A DNA stretch of 64,000 nucleotides from Clostridiales bacterium (GTDB taxonomy: Bacteria; Bacillota; Clostridia; Monoglobales; WRBX01). The notes beneath the pieces were generated by a model that searched no databases, was not told the origin of the DNA, and was given only the letters and a program-made list of their open reading frames with translations. Where the stretch lies: positions 90,049 to 154,048 of the forward strand of contig JAISIR010000010.1 of NCBI GenBank assembly GCA_031261985.1, in the 5' to 3' direction. The position numbers and the translations under genes were made by a program. How positions within the stretch are numbered: position 1 is the stretch's first letter; the number at the start of each line of letters is the position of its first letter. Of the stretch, positions 48,306 through 57,551 are shown in pieces.

Positions 48306-49943
48306 ATGGCAAACGAAATTGAACGAAAATTTTTGGTGAATCCAGATGCGATTCCGTCTTATTTATTAAGCATTGCAGAGAAGCGCGATATTGAGCAAGC
48401 TTATATTCCTGTAGATAATCCAGAATTAGAGGTTAGAGTCCGCAAAAGTAATGATTCGTACTTTGTCACAAACAAGCAAAAAATTGACGAGGACCTTACT
48501 ATAAGGCGCGAAGACGAGTTCGAGATTTCTAAGAGCGAATATCAAATGCTTTTTAATCAGCGAAAAGATAATATTATACATAAAACTCGCTATTCCTTCC
48601 CTTACGATAACCATAATATCGAAATCGATTTTTATGCCGATGCTTTAAAGGGGCTAGTTATAGCGGAAGTTGAGTTTGATAATTTAGACGATGCAAAGAA
48701 TTTTAATGCACCGTTATGGTTTGGTAAAGAAGTTACTAACGATGTTTCTTATAAAAATAAGTCTTTGGCTAAAAATGGTTTGCCGCAGATATCTAACGAA
48801 GGAAAGTTTTGGGAGATTGCGCTGACGGGCGGACCTTGTGGTGGTAAAAGCACCTTTGTTTCGGTTTGCAAGCGCGTGCTAGAGGGGCGTGGCGTTAAGG
48901 TTATTATCCTGCCAGAAGTTGCTACCGAGGTAATGGAAAGTGGCATTAAGGTTCAAGATATTCCTAACTTAAAGTTCCAAGAAATTGTCATTAAAAAAAT
49001 GCTGGCTGCGCGCGAGGCTGCCTTAATTGCTGCGCAATGTTATAGAGAGTTAGGCAAAGATGTATTAATAATGCACGATAGAGGTATCCTTGATAATAAA
49101 GCATATTGTTCGCAAAAAGACTGGGCAGAATTGTTAAACAAGCTAGGTTTAAAAGACGAGAATCTTCGCCAGATGTACGATGCTGTTTTTGATATTATCA
49201 CGCCTGCTTATGGTGCCGAAGATGTTTGGGATAAGTGTCATGGCAATAACCCTCAACGCTATGAGCAAACGGTCGAGCAAGCAAGAGCGGCGGAAGATAG
49301 GACGCAAAATGCTTGGGCGGGACATCATAATTTAAAATCGTTTGGTAATAAAAACGGTTGGGATAGTAAAGTTAATAGTATGTTCGAGGCTGTTTACTCG
49401 GTAATGGGGCAAACGTTGCCGATTAGAACCGAGCGCAAGTATTTAGTCTCTGCCGATGGGTTGAATATTTTAGAATCGCAACCTAATTGTGTGGTGCAAA
49501 ATATAGAGCAGACTTATTTAAAGTCGGATAATCCTAATGTAGAGCGCAGAGCTAAAAAAGTTCAAAGTGGTAATGATGTTTCGTATTATTATACCGAAAA
49601 AGAGGGCAAAGGCGAGGATAGAATCGTCCGTGAGTTTATGCCAAAAAGCGAGAGCGAGTATCAATTGTTGTTAAAGCAAGCTATGCCAAATAAAAAGCCA
49701 ATTAAAAAAACTAGGTATAACTTCCCTAGCAATAATCAATATTTTGCGTTAGATGTGTTCCCCGAGAACGAGTTCCCACAACTAAAAGGGCGGGCAATTT
49801 TAGAGCTAAAAGGGTTAGAAAAATCTGGGCAGGAATTTGTTCCGCCTAATGGTATAAATGTTTTAGAAGAGATTACCGACAACCCTAAATTGACTAATTT
49901 TGCTTTAGCAACTAAGCATAATGGTAAATTTATAAGTAGATAA
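48306..49943 (+). CDS. CYTH - P-loop NTPase (AAA_28/Ttd14-like) - CYTH fusion protein
   Basis: N-term EIERKFLVNPDAIPSY (ExExK); middle WEIALTGGPCGGKST Walker A; C-term RTERKYLVSADGLNIL...IEQTYLKSDNPNVERRAKK. ATG 48306 used because 48273 is only 4 bp past the -10. Confidence 0.85.
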   Translation: MANEIERKFLVNPDAIPSYLLSIAEKRDIEQAYIPVDNPELEVRVRKSNDSYFVTNKQKIDEDLTIRREDEFEISKSEYQMLFNQRKDNIIHKTRYSFPYDNHNIEIDFYADALKGLVIAEVEFDNLDDAKNFNAPLWFGKEVTNDVSYKNKSLAKNGLPQISNEGKFWEIALTGGPCGGKSTFVSVCKRVLEGRGVKVIILPEVATEVMESGIKVQDIPNLKFQEIVIKKMLAAREAALIAAQCYRELGKDVLIMHDRGILDNKAYCSQKDWAELLNKLGLKDENLRQMYDAVFDIITPAYGAEDVWDKCHGNNPQRYEQTVEQARAAEDRTQNAWAGHHNLKSFGNKNGWDSKVNSMFEAVYSVMGQTLPIRTERKYLVSADGLNILESQPNCVVQNIEQTYLKSDNPNVERRAKKVQSGNDVSYYYTEKEGKGEDRIVREFMPKSESEYQLLLKQAMPNKKPIKKTRYNFPSNNQYFALDVFPENEFPQLKGRAILELKGLEKSGQEFVPPNGINVLEEITDNPKLTNFALATKHNGKFISR

Positions 49944-49956
49944 ACGAGTAAAAGTT

Positions 49957-49984
49957 AAAGGTGCAATTGTAGTTGCACCTTTTT
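49957..49984. terminator. rho-independent terminator
   Basis: AAAGGTGCAA-TTGTAG-TTGCACCTTTTT. Confidence 0.8.
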
Positions 49985-50000
49985 ATATTATTAAATATTA

Positions 50001-50078
50001 AACACGCTTCGGCGGAGTCAATCCGCCTGCGCTTCTAAAGAATTTTTGAATATTTTTGGCGACAAGCTGCCAAAAATT
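50001..50078. repeat. intergenic GACAAGCT two-hairpin element, copy 3
   Basis: GGCGGA-GTCAA-TCCGCC, TGCGCTTCTAAAG, TTTTTGGC-GACAAGCT-GCCAAAAA. Confidence 0.85.
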
Positions 50079-50089
50079 TATTCTTTACT

Positions 50090-51712
50090 TTATTTCAATC
50101 GTTGCAATCTATACTCATAGGCGTCCATTAAGGCTTTAAAGCTTGCCATAATTATATCGTCCGATACACCAATCGTCGTCCATGTTTCGTGCTTATCTTC
50201 AAAATCCATTAGCACACGAGTAACCGAGGCGGTACCAATTTTACCCTCTAAAATTCTAACTTTAAAATCCTTTAGATGCATGCTTTTTATGCTAGGGAAG
50301 AACTTAATTAAGGCTTTACGAAGCGCATTGTCTAGCGCGTTAACAGGTCCATGACCTTCCTCGCCAGTCGTCTCGGTTGTGTCGCCCACTTTAATTTTAA
50401 TGGTGGCACGGTTGGTCGTCCTATCTTCCGAAACAACAACATAATTTAGCACATCAAATTTAGGTTTAAAAATGCCTAGCTCTTTGCAGGCTAAAATCTC
50501 GAAGCTTGCGTCTGCTCCCTCAAAGTTATAGCCCTCTGATTCCATTCGTTTAACCTCTGCGACGATATTTTTTAGCTCATCAGAATCGCGAGTTATATTT
50601 TCATTTATCTTTAGAATTTTTTTGAGGATAATGCTACGCCCAGCCATCTCGGAAACAAGGAATCGTCGCTCGTTGCCTACGCTACTTGGCGGGATATGCT
50701 CGAAAGTTTGAGTTGACTTGATAACAGCATCGGCGTGCATTCCCGCCTTGTGGGCGTAAGCACTTTTACCGACATAAGGCATGGTTTTATCTAGGCTGAC
50801 GTTAGTAATCTCGGCCAGTTTTGCGCAAGTTAAAGTTAAATTCTCGATATTAGTTTTAGGTATGCAATTATACCCCATTTTAAGTTGCAGGTTGGCGACA
50901 ACCGTCGATAAATTCGCGTTGCCGCAACGCTCGCCAAAACCAAGCAGCGTGCCCTGGACATGCGTCGCCCCAGCCTCGACACCAGCTATAGATGATGCCA
51001 CAGCACAACCGATATCGTTATGACAATGCACACCAATTTGAGTTTTTATGTCGTTTGTATTAAAAAAGTCGATAGCTGCTTTGATGATATTGTAGACTTC
51101 TGAGGGGAATGCGCCGCCATTTGTATCGCACAAGCAAACACAGTCGGCACCTGCTTTAGCTGCAGACAGGATAGTAGAAAGTGCATAATCGGGCGAAGCT
51201 TTAAAACCGTCAAAAAAGTGTTCGGCGTCGTAGATTACTTCCCTCTTTTTACTTTTTAAATATTTGATAGTGTCAAAAATCATTGATAAATTCTCGTCTA
51301 ACGTAGTTTTTAAGACGTTTTCTACATGATAATCCCAACTTTTGCCGAACACGCAAATCACGTCGGTCTTAGCGTCTAGCAATGATTGTATTGTCTTATC
51401 GTCAGTTACATTAAAATTTTTATGGCGCGTATTACCAAAGGCTACAATTTTAGAGTTTTTAAGTTTAAGGCTAGAGAGCTCGTGGAAAAGCTTCATATCT
51501 TTAGGGTTAGAAGCAGGGTTGCCCGCTTCGATATAATCGACACCTAAGGCATCTAACTTTTTTACTACACTAATTTTATCAGCAAGTGAGTACGAAATCC
51601 CCTCGCCTTGAGTGCCATCGCGCAAGGTAGAATCGAGAATTTTCACCTTGTCCGAGGCGCCGCGCGTAGATTTATTGAATTTGTTGATTGAGGCAGATTT
51701 CATGTTCATCAC
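50090..51712 (-). CDS. cimA: citramalate synthase
   Basis: VKILDSTLRDGTQGEGISYSLADKISVVKKLDALGVDYIEAGNPASNPKD; VCLCDTNGGAFPSEV; GVHCHNDIGCAVASSIAGVEAG. Confidence 0.9.
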   Translation of the reverse strand: MMNMKSASINKFNKSTRGASDKVKILDSTLRDGTQGEGISYSLADKISVVKKLDALGVDYIEAGNPASNPKDMKLFHELSSLKLKNSKIVAFGNTRHKNFNVTDDKTIQSLLDAKTDVICVFGKSWDYHVENVLKTTLDENLSMIFDTIKYLKSKKREVIYDAEHFFDGFKASPDYALSTILSAAKAGADCVCLCDTNGGAFPSEVYNIIKAAIDFFNTNDIKTQIGVHCHNDIGCAVASSIAGVEAGATHVQGTLLGFGERCGNANLSTVVANLQLKMGYNCIPKTNIENLTLTCAKLAEITNVSLDKTMPYVGKSAYAHKAGMHADAVIKSTQTFEHIPPSSVGNERRFLVSEMAGRSIILKKILKINENITRDSDELKNIVAEVKRMESEGYNFEGADASFEILACKELGIFKPKFDVLNYVVVSEDRTTNRATIKIKVGDTTETTGEEGHGPVNALDNALRKALIKFFPSIKSMHLKDFKVRILEGKIGTASVTRVLMDFEDKHETWTTIGVSDDIIMASFKALMDAYEYRLQRLK

Positions 51713-51731
51713 CTGTTTTAAATTAATTTAT

Positions 51732-51766
51732 AAAAAAAATACCTGATTCGTTTGTTCAAGTATTTT
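51732..51766 (-). terminator. hairpin terminator/attenuator between tRNA-Arg and cimA
   Basis: On minus strand AAATACTTGA ... TCAGGTATTTTTTTT. Confidence 0.65.
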
Positions 51767-51820
51767 AATGGGATGGGGAGAAATAGTGAAAAGTGAAAAA
51801 TTAAGAATTAAAAGTGAAGA

Positions 51821-51926
51821 GTACAAAACTTTGCCTTTTAATTGTTTTGCGCTAGCAAAACTCCCTTAGCTTTTAACTTTTCTCTATTATCTTTTATCTC
51901 TTTGCCGCTAGGCAAAGTTTTGGTAC
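51821..51926. repeat. nested inverted repeats abutting the tRNA-Arg 3' end
   Basis: GTACAAAACTTTGCC (51821-51835) / GGCAAAGTTTTGGTAC (51911-51926); internal GTTTTGC-GCTA-GCAAAAC and TTTGCC-GCTA-GGCAAA. Confidence 0.75.
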
Positions 51927-51997
51927 GCCTGAGAGGATTTGAACCTCCGACCTTTCGGTTCGTAGCCGAACACTCTATCCAGCTGAGCTACAGGCGC
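51921..51997 (-). tRNA. tRNA-Arg (anticodon ACG), CCA encoded
   Basis: GCGCCTGTAGCTCAGCTGGATAGAGTGTTCGGCTACGAACCGAAAGGTCGGAGGTTCGAATCCTCTCAGGCGTACCA; cloverleaf stems verified by eye. Confidence 0.95.
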
Positions 51998-52101
51998 ATA
52001 TTTTTAAACTAATTAACAGCTACGAATTATTATATCATTTTTTGTCGTCTTTGTCAACCCCTTGAGGCAATAAATTTACTAAAAAAATTTGCTTTTACCT
52101 A

Positions 52102-52130
52102 TTGACAAACGATTTTCTTTGTGATATAAT
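52102..52130 (+). promoter_or_regulatory. extended -10 sigma-A-type promoter for the nusA operon
   Basis: TTGACA-N17-TATAAT. Confidence 0.85.
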
Positions 52131-52152
52131 GGGCATAATCTTAGAGAAAAGG

Positions 52153-52186
52153 AAGTGTGGTAGAAGTTTTTGTACCCACTTTTTAT
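52153..52186 (+). promoter_or_regulatory. leader hairpin/attenuator upstream of nusA (rimP-leader-like)
   Basis: AAGTGTGGTA-N10-TACCCACTTTTTAT about 20 nt after the promoter. Confidence 0.45.
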
Positions 52187-52253
52187 TTGTTCAAAATAGG
52201 TTTATTAAAAATTTACAAAATTACCAAATTATAGATAGGGTGATTGTCAAAAA

Positions 52254-53294
52254 ATGGTTGGCGAATTTATTAAATATTTAGAGGATATTCAAAAAGAAAA
52301 AGGCATTTCGGTTGACGAGTGCATAGAAGCGTTAGAGCAAGCATTGGCTTCTGCTTATAAAAAGAACTTCAATGTAAATTATCAAGTAATTGCTAATGTA
52401 GACCGTGATACCGGGAGCATGCAAGTTTTTTCGCATCGCGAAATTGTAGAAGAAGTCGAAGATTATCAGACGCAGATTTCTTTGGAAGATGCTAAACAGA
52501 TTAATGCTAAGTATAAAATTGGTGATTTTGTTGATATTTTAGCAGACCCAGCAGAATTTGGTAGAATTGCAGCTCAAACAGCGCGTCAGGTAGTTTTGCA
52601 ACGTTTACGCGAGGCTGAACGCAACATTATTTATAACGAGTTTGTTGATAAAAAAGGTCAGATTGTTACAGGTATGGTTAGGCGTGTAGACCGTGGGAAT
52701 ATCATGGTTGAGATTGGCAAGATAGAGGCTATTTTGACTCCTCAAGACCAGATTGCTGGCGAGCATTATAAGCAGGGCGATTCTATTAAAGTTTATATAA
52801 CCGATGTAAACTCTGCGCAAAAAGGACCTCAGCTATATATTTCGCGTAATAATCCTGCTATGGTAGAGGAATTATTCAAGCGTGAGGTGCCAGAGATTGA
52901 TAGCGGCGTGGTAGAAATTATGGCGATTGCTCGCGAGCCTGGAAGCAGAACGAAAATTGCCGTTGTTTCTAACGACGATAACGTTGATGCGCGTGGCGCG
53001 TGTATTGGTCCAAATGGCGACCGAGTGCGTGCGATTGTTGACGAGCTAGGTGGCGAGAAGATTGATATTATCCAATATAGCGATGATATTGCCACCTTTA
53101 TTAAAGAGGCGTTAAGCCCTGCAGATGTCACTAATATTAAGATTAACGAAGACGATAAAATTTGTATTGTTGTGGTTCCCGATAATCAGCTTTCACTTGC
53201 GATTGGTAAAGAAGGTCAAAACGCTAGGCTATCGGCTAAGCTAACTGGCTGGAAGATTGATATAAAAAGCGAAACTGCAATAGCAACATCGTAA
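52254..53294 (+). CDS. nusA: transcription termination/antitermination protein NusA
   Basis: S1/KH architecture; VNSAQKGPQLYISRNNPAMVEELFKREVPEI; GACIGPNGDRVRAIVDELGGEKIDII. Confidence 0.96.
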   Translation: MVGEFIKYLEDIQKEKGISVDECIEALEQALASAYKKNFNVNYQVIANVDRDTGSMQVFSHREIVEEVEDYQTQISLEDAKQINAKYKIGDFVDILADPAEFGRIAAQTARQVVLQRLREAERNIIYNEFVDKKGQIVTGMVRRVDRGNIMVEIGKIEAILTPQDQIAGEHYKQGDSIKVYITDVNSAQKGPQLYISRNNPAMVEELFKREVPEIDSGVVEIMAIAREPGSRTKIAVVSNDDNVDARGACIGPNGDRVRAIVDELGGEKIDIIQYSDDIATFIKEALSPADVTNIKINEDDKICIVVVPDNQLSLAIGKEGQNARLSAKLTGWKIDIKSETAIATS

Positions 53295-53318
53295 ATTTTT
53301 TAAAAGGTTAGGTTTAAA

Positions 53319-53660
53319 TTGCACAAAATTAATTCTAAGCCATTGCTTAATGATAATGTTGATGTTACCAAGCCGGTGCGCATGTGTTGTGTTTGCAGGC
53401 GCAGGCACAATAAGCCCGATTTAATTCGTTTGGTAACTTGCGCGCTTAATTTTAGTGACGATAACACTGAGCAAAAGGGCGTGGCATTAAAAATTGATGA
53501 AAAAGGCAATTTAGGCGGGCGTGGCGCATATATTTGTAAAAATATTGATTGTATTAATTTGGCGCAACAAAAACGCGCACTAAACCGAGCTTTTAAATGT
53601 AACATTACTAATTTAGACGATATTATAGATGATTTAACTCAGATAACTATAGAACCTTAG
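53319..53660 (+). CDS. ylxR: YlxR/DUF448 RNA-binding protein
   Basis: [48 protein letters not shown]. Confidence 0.9.
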   Translation: MHKINSKPLLNDNVDVTKPVRMCCVCRRRHNKPDLIRLVTCALNFSDDNTEQKGVALKIDEKGNLGGRGAYICKNIDCINLAQQKRALNRAFKCNITNLDDIIDDLTQITIEP

Positions 53661-53677
53661 GAACTAACAGGAGAGAT

Positions 53678-55939
53678 TTGATGTCAAAAATACGCTTACA
53701 TGAATTAGCCAAAGATTTAGATGCACAGGGGAAGGATTTAATTTCTCTTTTAAAAGACTTTGGCTTTAAAACAAAAAACCATATGAGTGCCCTAGAACCC
53801 GATGAAATATCTGTGGTTTTAGAGTATTATACTCAAAAAAATCAAGTGGAGCAATTTGACTTTTTATTGGCTAAGTTAGTTGAAGCACCTAAGGAAACCA
53901 AGCGTCGTCCTGAGATGACAGAGGAAGAATTTTTAGAGGTTATCTCGCAAATTCAAAGCAAGGATGAAAAGAAATCTCCGATTGTTGTTGACACGCGCAT
54001 AGATAATGTCGACCTTGAAAAGTACGATATTGAAGATAAAATTGACGATTTAGTTGATTCGCGTCATACCGAAAACGCTGCTGATAAAAAGCAAAAGATT
54101 AAAAAACGGTCTGAGAATATTAAACAAAAACAACAAAGTAATAATAAGGCTCAGCAACATCAACCTAAGGAAAAGCCTAAACGTCAGCACCTTAATTTAG
54201 AGATTCCTGAAGAGATTAGCGTGGGCGAGTATGCGCATTTGTTGAAGCGACCGGTGGCAGAGGTTGTTAAATCTTTGTTCCAACTTGGCATTATGGCAAA
54301 TGCTACACAAATAATAGATTATGACACAGCCGAGATAATTTCTGACGAGTTTGATGCAACTATAACCAAGCAAGTAATTGTTACCGCCGAGGAGATTTTA
54401 TTCGACACAAGCGATGATGCGCCCGAAGATTTAGAGCCGCGTTCGCCTGTTGTTGTTGTAATGGGTCACGTAGACCATGGTAAAACTTCGCTTTTAGATG
54501 CTATCCGCGAAACTAACGTTATAGCTGGCGAGGCGGGCGGGATAACGCAACACATTGGTGCTTATCGCGTGAGAGTGGGCGATAAAAAGGTAACTTTTTT
54601 GGACACGCCTGGGCATGAGGCTTTCACCGCAATGCGTGCACGTGGCGCGCAAATTACTGATATTGCTATATTGGTTGTGGCTGCAGATGATGGGATAATG
54701 CCTCAGACCATTGAAGCTATAAACCATGCAAAAGCTGCGGGTGTTGCTATTATTGTTGCCATTAACAAAATAGATAAAGAGGGCGCGAACGTTGATAAAG
54801 TTAAGCAGGACTTAACCGAGCATGGCTTAGTGCCTGAGGAATGGGGCGGCGATACAATTTGCGTTCCGATTTCTGCTAAAAAACATACCAATATAGAGCA
54901 ATTGCTAGAGATGCTTGTGCTGATTGCCGATATGAAGGATTTAAAAGCCAACCCTAAACGCAAGGGGCAAGGGGCTGTGATTGAGGCGAGGCTTGATAAA
55001 ACGCGTGGTGTAATTGCATCGCTTTTAGTTCAAAATGGTACACTTAATGTAGGCGATACCATTATTGCCGGCACGTGTGTAGGGCGCATTAGGGCTATGG
55101 TTAACGACCGTCACAAGCGTATTCGTCACGCTGCGCCAAGTGTTCCCGTCGAGATTATCGGGCTTTCGGAAGTTCCTGAAGGTGGCGATGAGTTTTACGT
55201 TGTTACCGACGAGAGGCTTGCAAAAAGCTTGGCAGAAAAGCGCAAGGCTAAGCAAAAGCAAGAGCTTCTTAAGGCTTCTAACACTCATGTTACATTGGAT
55301 AATTTGTTTGACCATATTAAGCAGGGCGAGGTTAAGGAGCTTAATATTATCATAAAGGCAGATGTTCAAGGTAGTGTCGAGGCGATTTCGCAAAGTTTGG
55401 TTAAGCTTACTAACGAAGATGTTCGTATAAATATTGTTCATGGTGGCGTAGGTGCGATAAGTGAGAGCGATGTAATGCTTGCAAATGCCTCGAATGCTAT
55501 AATAGTCGGCTTCCATGTTAGGCCCGACCCAGCTGCAATTATTAGTGCAGAGCGGTTTGAGGTTGATGTGCGTTTGTATCGCGTTATTTACCAAGCGATA
55601 GAAGAGATTGAGTTGGCTATGAAAGGCTTGCTTGACCCTGAATATAAAGAAGAAGTGCTAGGGCATGCCGAGATTCGTCAGACCTTTAAGGCAAGCGGCG
55701 TAGGTACAATTGCAGGTTCATACGTAATAGATGGCAAGATAATGCGCAATTGCGAGGTTAGAATTGTGCGCGATGGAATTGTGGTTCACGAGGGGATGCT
55801 AAGCTCGCTAAAACGCTTTAAGGACGATGCAAAAGAAGTGCTTACAGGGTTTGAATGTGGTTTGACAATTGATAAGTATAACGATATTAAAGTTGGAGAT
55901 ATTGTTGAGTGCTTTACTATGGTAGAAATACCACGGTAA
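53678..55939 (+). CDS. infB: translation initiation factor IF-2
   Basis: [74 protein letters not shown]. Confidence 0.97.
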   Translation: MMSKIRLHELAKDLDAQGKDLISLLKDFGFKTKNHMSALEPDEISVVLEYYTQKNQVEQFDFLLAKLVEAPKETKRRPEMTEEEFLEVISQIQSKDEKKSPIVVDTRIDNVDLEKYDIEDKIDDLVDSRHTENAADKKQKIKKRSENIKQKQQSNNKAQQHQPKEKPKRQHLNLEIPEEISVGEYAHLLKRPVAEVVKSLFQLGIMANATQIIDYDTAEIISDEFDATITKQVIVTAEEILFDTSDDAPEDLEPRSPVVVVMGHVDHGKTSLLDAIRETNVIAGEAGGITQHIGAYRVRVGDKKVTFLDTPGHEAFTAMRARGAQITDIAILVVAADDGIMPQTIEAINHAKAAGVAIIVAINKIDKEGANVDKVKQDLTEHGLVPEEWGGDTICVPISAKKHTNIEQLLEMLVLIADMKDLKANPKRKGQGAVIEARLDKTRGVIASLLVQNGTLNVGDTIIAGTCVGRIRAMVNDRHKRIRHAAPSVPVEIIGLSEVPEGGDEFYVVTDERLAKSLAEKRKAKQKQELLKASNTHVTLDNLFDHIKQGEVKELNIIIKADVQGSVEAISQSLVKLTNEDVRINIVHGGVGAISESDVMLANASNAIIVGFHVRPDPAAIISAERFEVDVRLYRVIYQAIEEIELAMKGLLDPEYKEEVLGHAEIRQTFKASGVGTIAGSYVIDGKIMRNCEVRIVRDGIVVHEGMLSSLKRFKDDAKEVLTGFECGLTIDKYNDIKVGDIVECFTMVEIPR

Positions 55940-55952
55940 GGGCATTCGCGCG

Positions 55953-55999
55953 ACTCTAAAATTTGCTAAAATGACATTAAAATGGCTTTGTTCCAATGT
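55953..55999. repeat. about 47-bp intergenic repeat 'ACTCTAAAATTTGCTAAA...', copy 2
   Basis: ACTCTAAAATTTGCTAAAATGACATTAAAATGGCTTTGTTCCAATGT; matches 36376-36423. Confidence 0.8.
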
Positions 56000-56045
56000 C
56001 GGCTTGTTATACATTAAATTACAAAAACGCAAAGGAAGGACTATT

Positions 56046-56411
56046 ATGCAAAATAGGATAAACAGAATTAACGAAGAATTGCAAAAAGTAATTGCTGAGG
56101 TTATTCGTAATTTAAAAGACCCTAGGATTAATCACTCGTTAGTAAGCGTTGTAAATGTAGCTGCCGCCAGCGATTTATCGCAGGCGAAGGTATATATTAG
56201 TGTTTTAGCAGACGATGAAGAACAGAATAAAGTTATTGCGCAGTTAAAATCCGCCGAGGGCTTCATTAGGCACGAGGCGTCGGAAAAAATTGACTTACGC
56301 GTGATGCCTAAGTTGTTGTTTACTCTTGACCACTCCATTCAAGAAGGCGCACATATAAACGAAATTTTAAAACAAATAGAGCGTAAGGATTCGCTTAAAG
56401 GGAGCGAATAA
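56046..56411 (+). CDS. rbfA: ribosome-binding factor A
   Basis: RINEELQKVIAEVIRNLKDPRINHSLVSVVNVAAASDLSQAKVYISVL; SD AAGGAAGGA before ATG 56046. Confidence 0.94.
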   Translation: MQNRINRINEELQKVIAEVIRNLKDPRINHSLVSVVNVAAASDLSQAKVYISVLADDEEQNKVIAQLKSAEGFIRHEASEKIDLRVMPKLLFTLDHSIQEGAHINEILKQIERKDSLKGSE

Positions 56412-56524
56412 TTTCGCTTTTTTTAAAATCAAAAAACAGAAGTCACTCGATTCCTATAATTGCTTCTCTACTATCTAATTAATAATTATTCATCGAGTGC
56501 TGATAAAAAAAGGATGCAGAAAAA

Positions 56525-57508
56525 TTGTTCCAAGAGCTTTTAAATAAAATTATTCAGGCAAGTAATATAGCCCTTTTTCCACATAAAAATCCTGACGGAG
56601 ATGCTTTAGGTAGCACGTTTGCGTTCAAGGAGATTTTAGAATCCCTTGGCAAGCGTGCTTTTGTCGTGTTTGAGGATGACGAAATGTCGCCTATTCTTAA
56701 CTCTGTCGTCGGTAGTGAAAACAATATCCCATGTGACGATTACGATTTATTCGTTGCAATTGACAGCGCCAATACCGATAGGATTTCCAAAAAGTCTGAC
56801 CTTTTCTTTAGCAAGGGCGTGGAATCTACAATTGTAATAGACCATCACTTCCACTCGAACACTAAATTTGGCGGGCTTAATTTTGTAAAGGATGCTCCTG
56901 CGTGTGGCGAGGTAATGTACAATATTGCGCAAGAATGGGGCGTTAGCATTACTCCTTCGATGGCGACTAATATGTATTTGGCGATTGTTTTTGACACCAT
57001 TAATTTTTCGATATCTAACGTTACCCCTTCTACTTTAATTGCAGGCGCCGAGCTGCTTAAACTAGGTGCAGATATGGATAAAGTTCAGCTGCAATTTAAG
57101 TTAAAATCGCCTTCTCAAATTAGGTTGCGTAATGTTTTGTTCGAGAATAGCACAATAAAAGATGGTCTGGCGCATACATATTGCACATTAAACGAGCTTG
57201 ATATTAGTGGCGCGACGGCAGGGGATTGCGAAGGTTTGGTTAACGAGTTTGCATATATTCAAGGTATAAAAGTGGCAATGCTATTCCGCAAATTGCACGA
57301 TGGCGAGTTTAAGGTTAGCCTGCGTTCTAATAGCGATAAGTTTGATGTAAATGCTTTTGCCGCTATATTTGGCGGTGGCGGGCATGTTCGCGCGGCGGGC
57401 TGCACTATTTTAGATGTCGATTTTTTTGAGACGATGGCGAAATTTGTTGACGGAGCGCGAGTTTGGCTGGATAATGATGGGGATTTGAGTAAAGTTAATG
57501 GTCTTTAA
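56525..57508 (+). CDS. nrnA: DHH-family phosphoesterase (NrnA-type oligoribonuclease/pAp phosphatase)
   Basis: FPHKNPDGDALGSTFAF; VIDHHFHSNTKFG; GGGGHVRAAGCTI. Confidence 0.9.
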   Translation: MFQELLNKIIQASNIALFPHKNPDGDALGSTFAFKEILESLGKRAFVVFEDDEMSPILNSVVGSENNIPCDDYDLFVAIDSANTDRISKKSDLFFSKGVESTIVIDHHFHSNTKFGGLNFVKDAPACGEVMYNIAQEWGVSITPSMATNMYLAIVFDTINFSISNVTPSTLIAGAELLKLGADMDKVQLQFKLKSPSQIRLRNVLFENSTIKDGLAHTYCTLNELDISGATAGDCEGLVNEFAYIQGIKVAMLFRKLHDGEFKVSLRSNSDKFDVNAFAAIFGGGGHVRAAGCTILDVDFFETMAKFVDGARVWLDNDGDLSKVNGL

Positions 57509-57551
57509 AAGACAAGCTGATAAAAAGAGTTGAGCAAAAGGATATTGCGTT

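Noticed and set aside
55025-55594. 189-aa ORF antisense to infB
   Set aside because: Lies fully inside the confidently coding infB; no SD or recognisable protein; typical shadow ORF.
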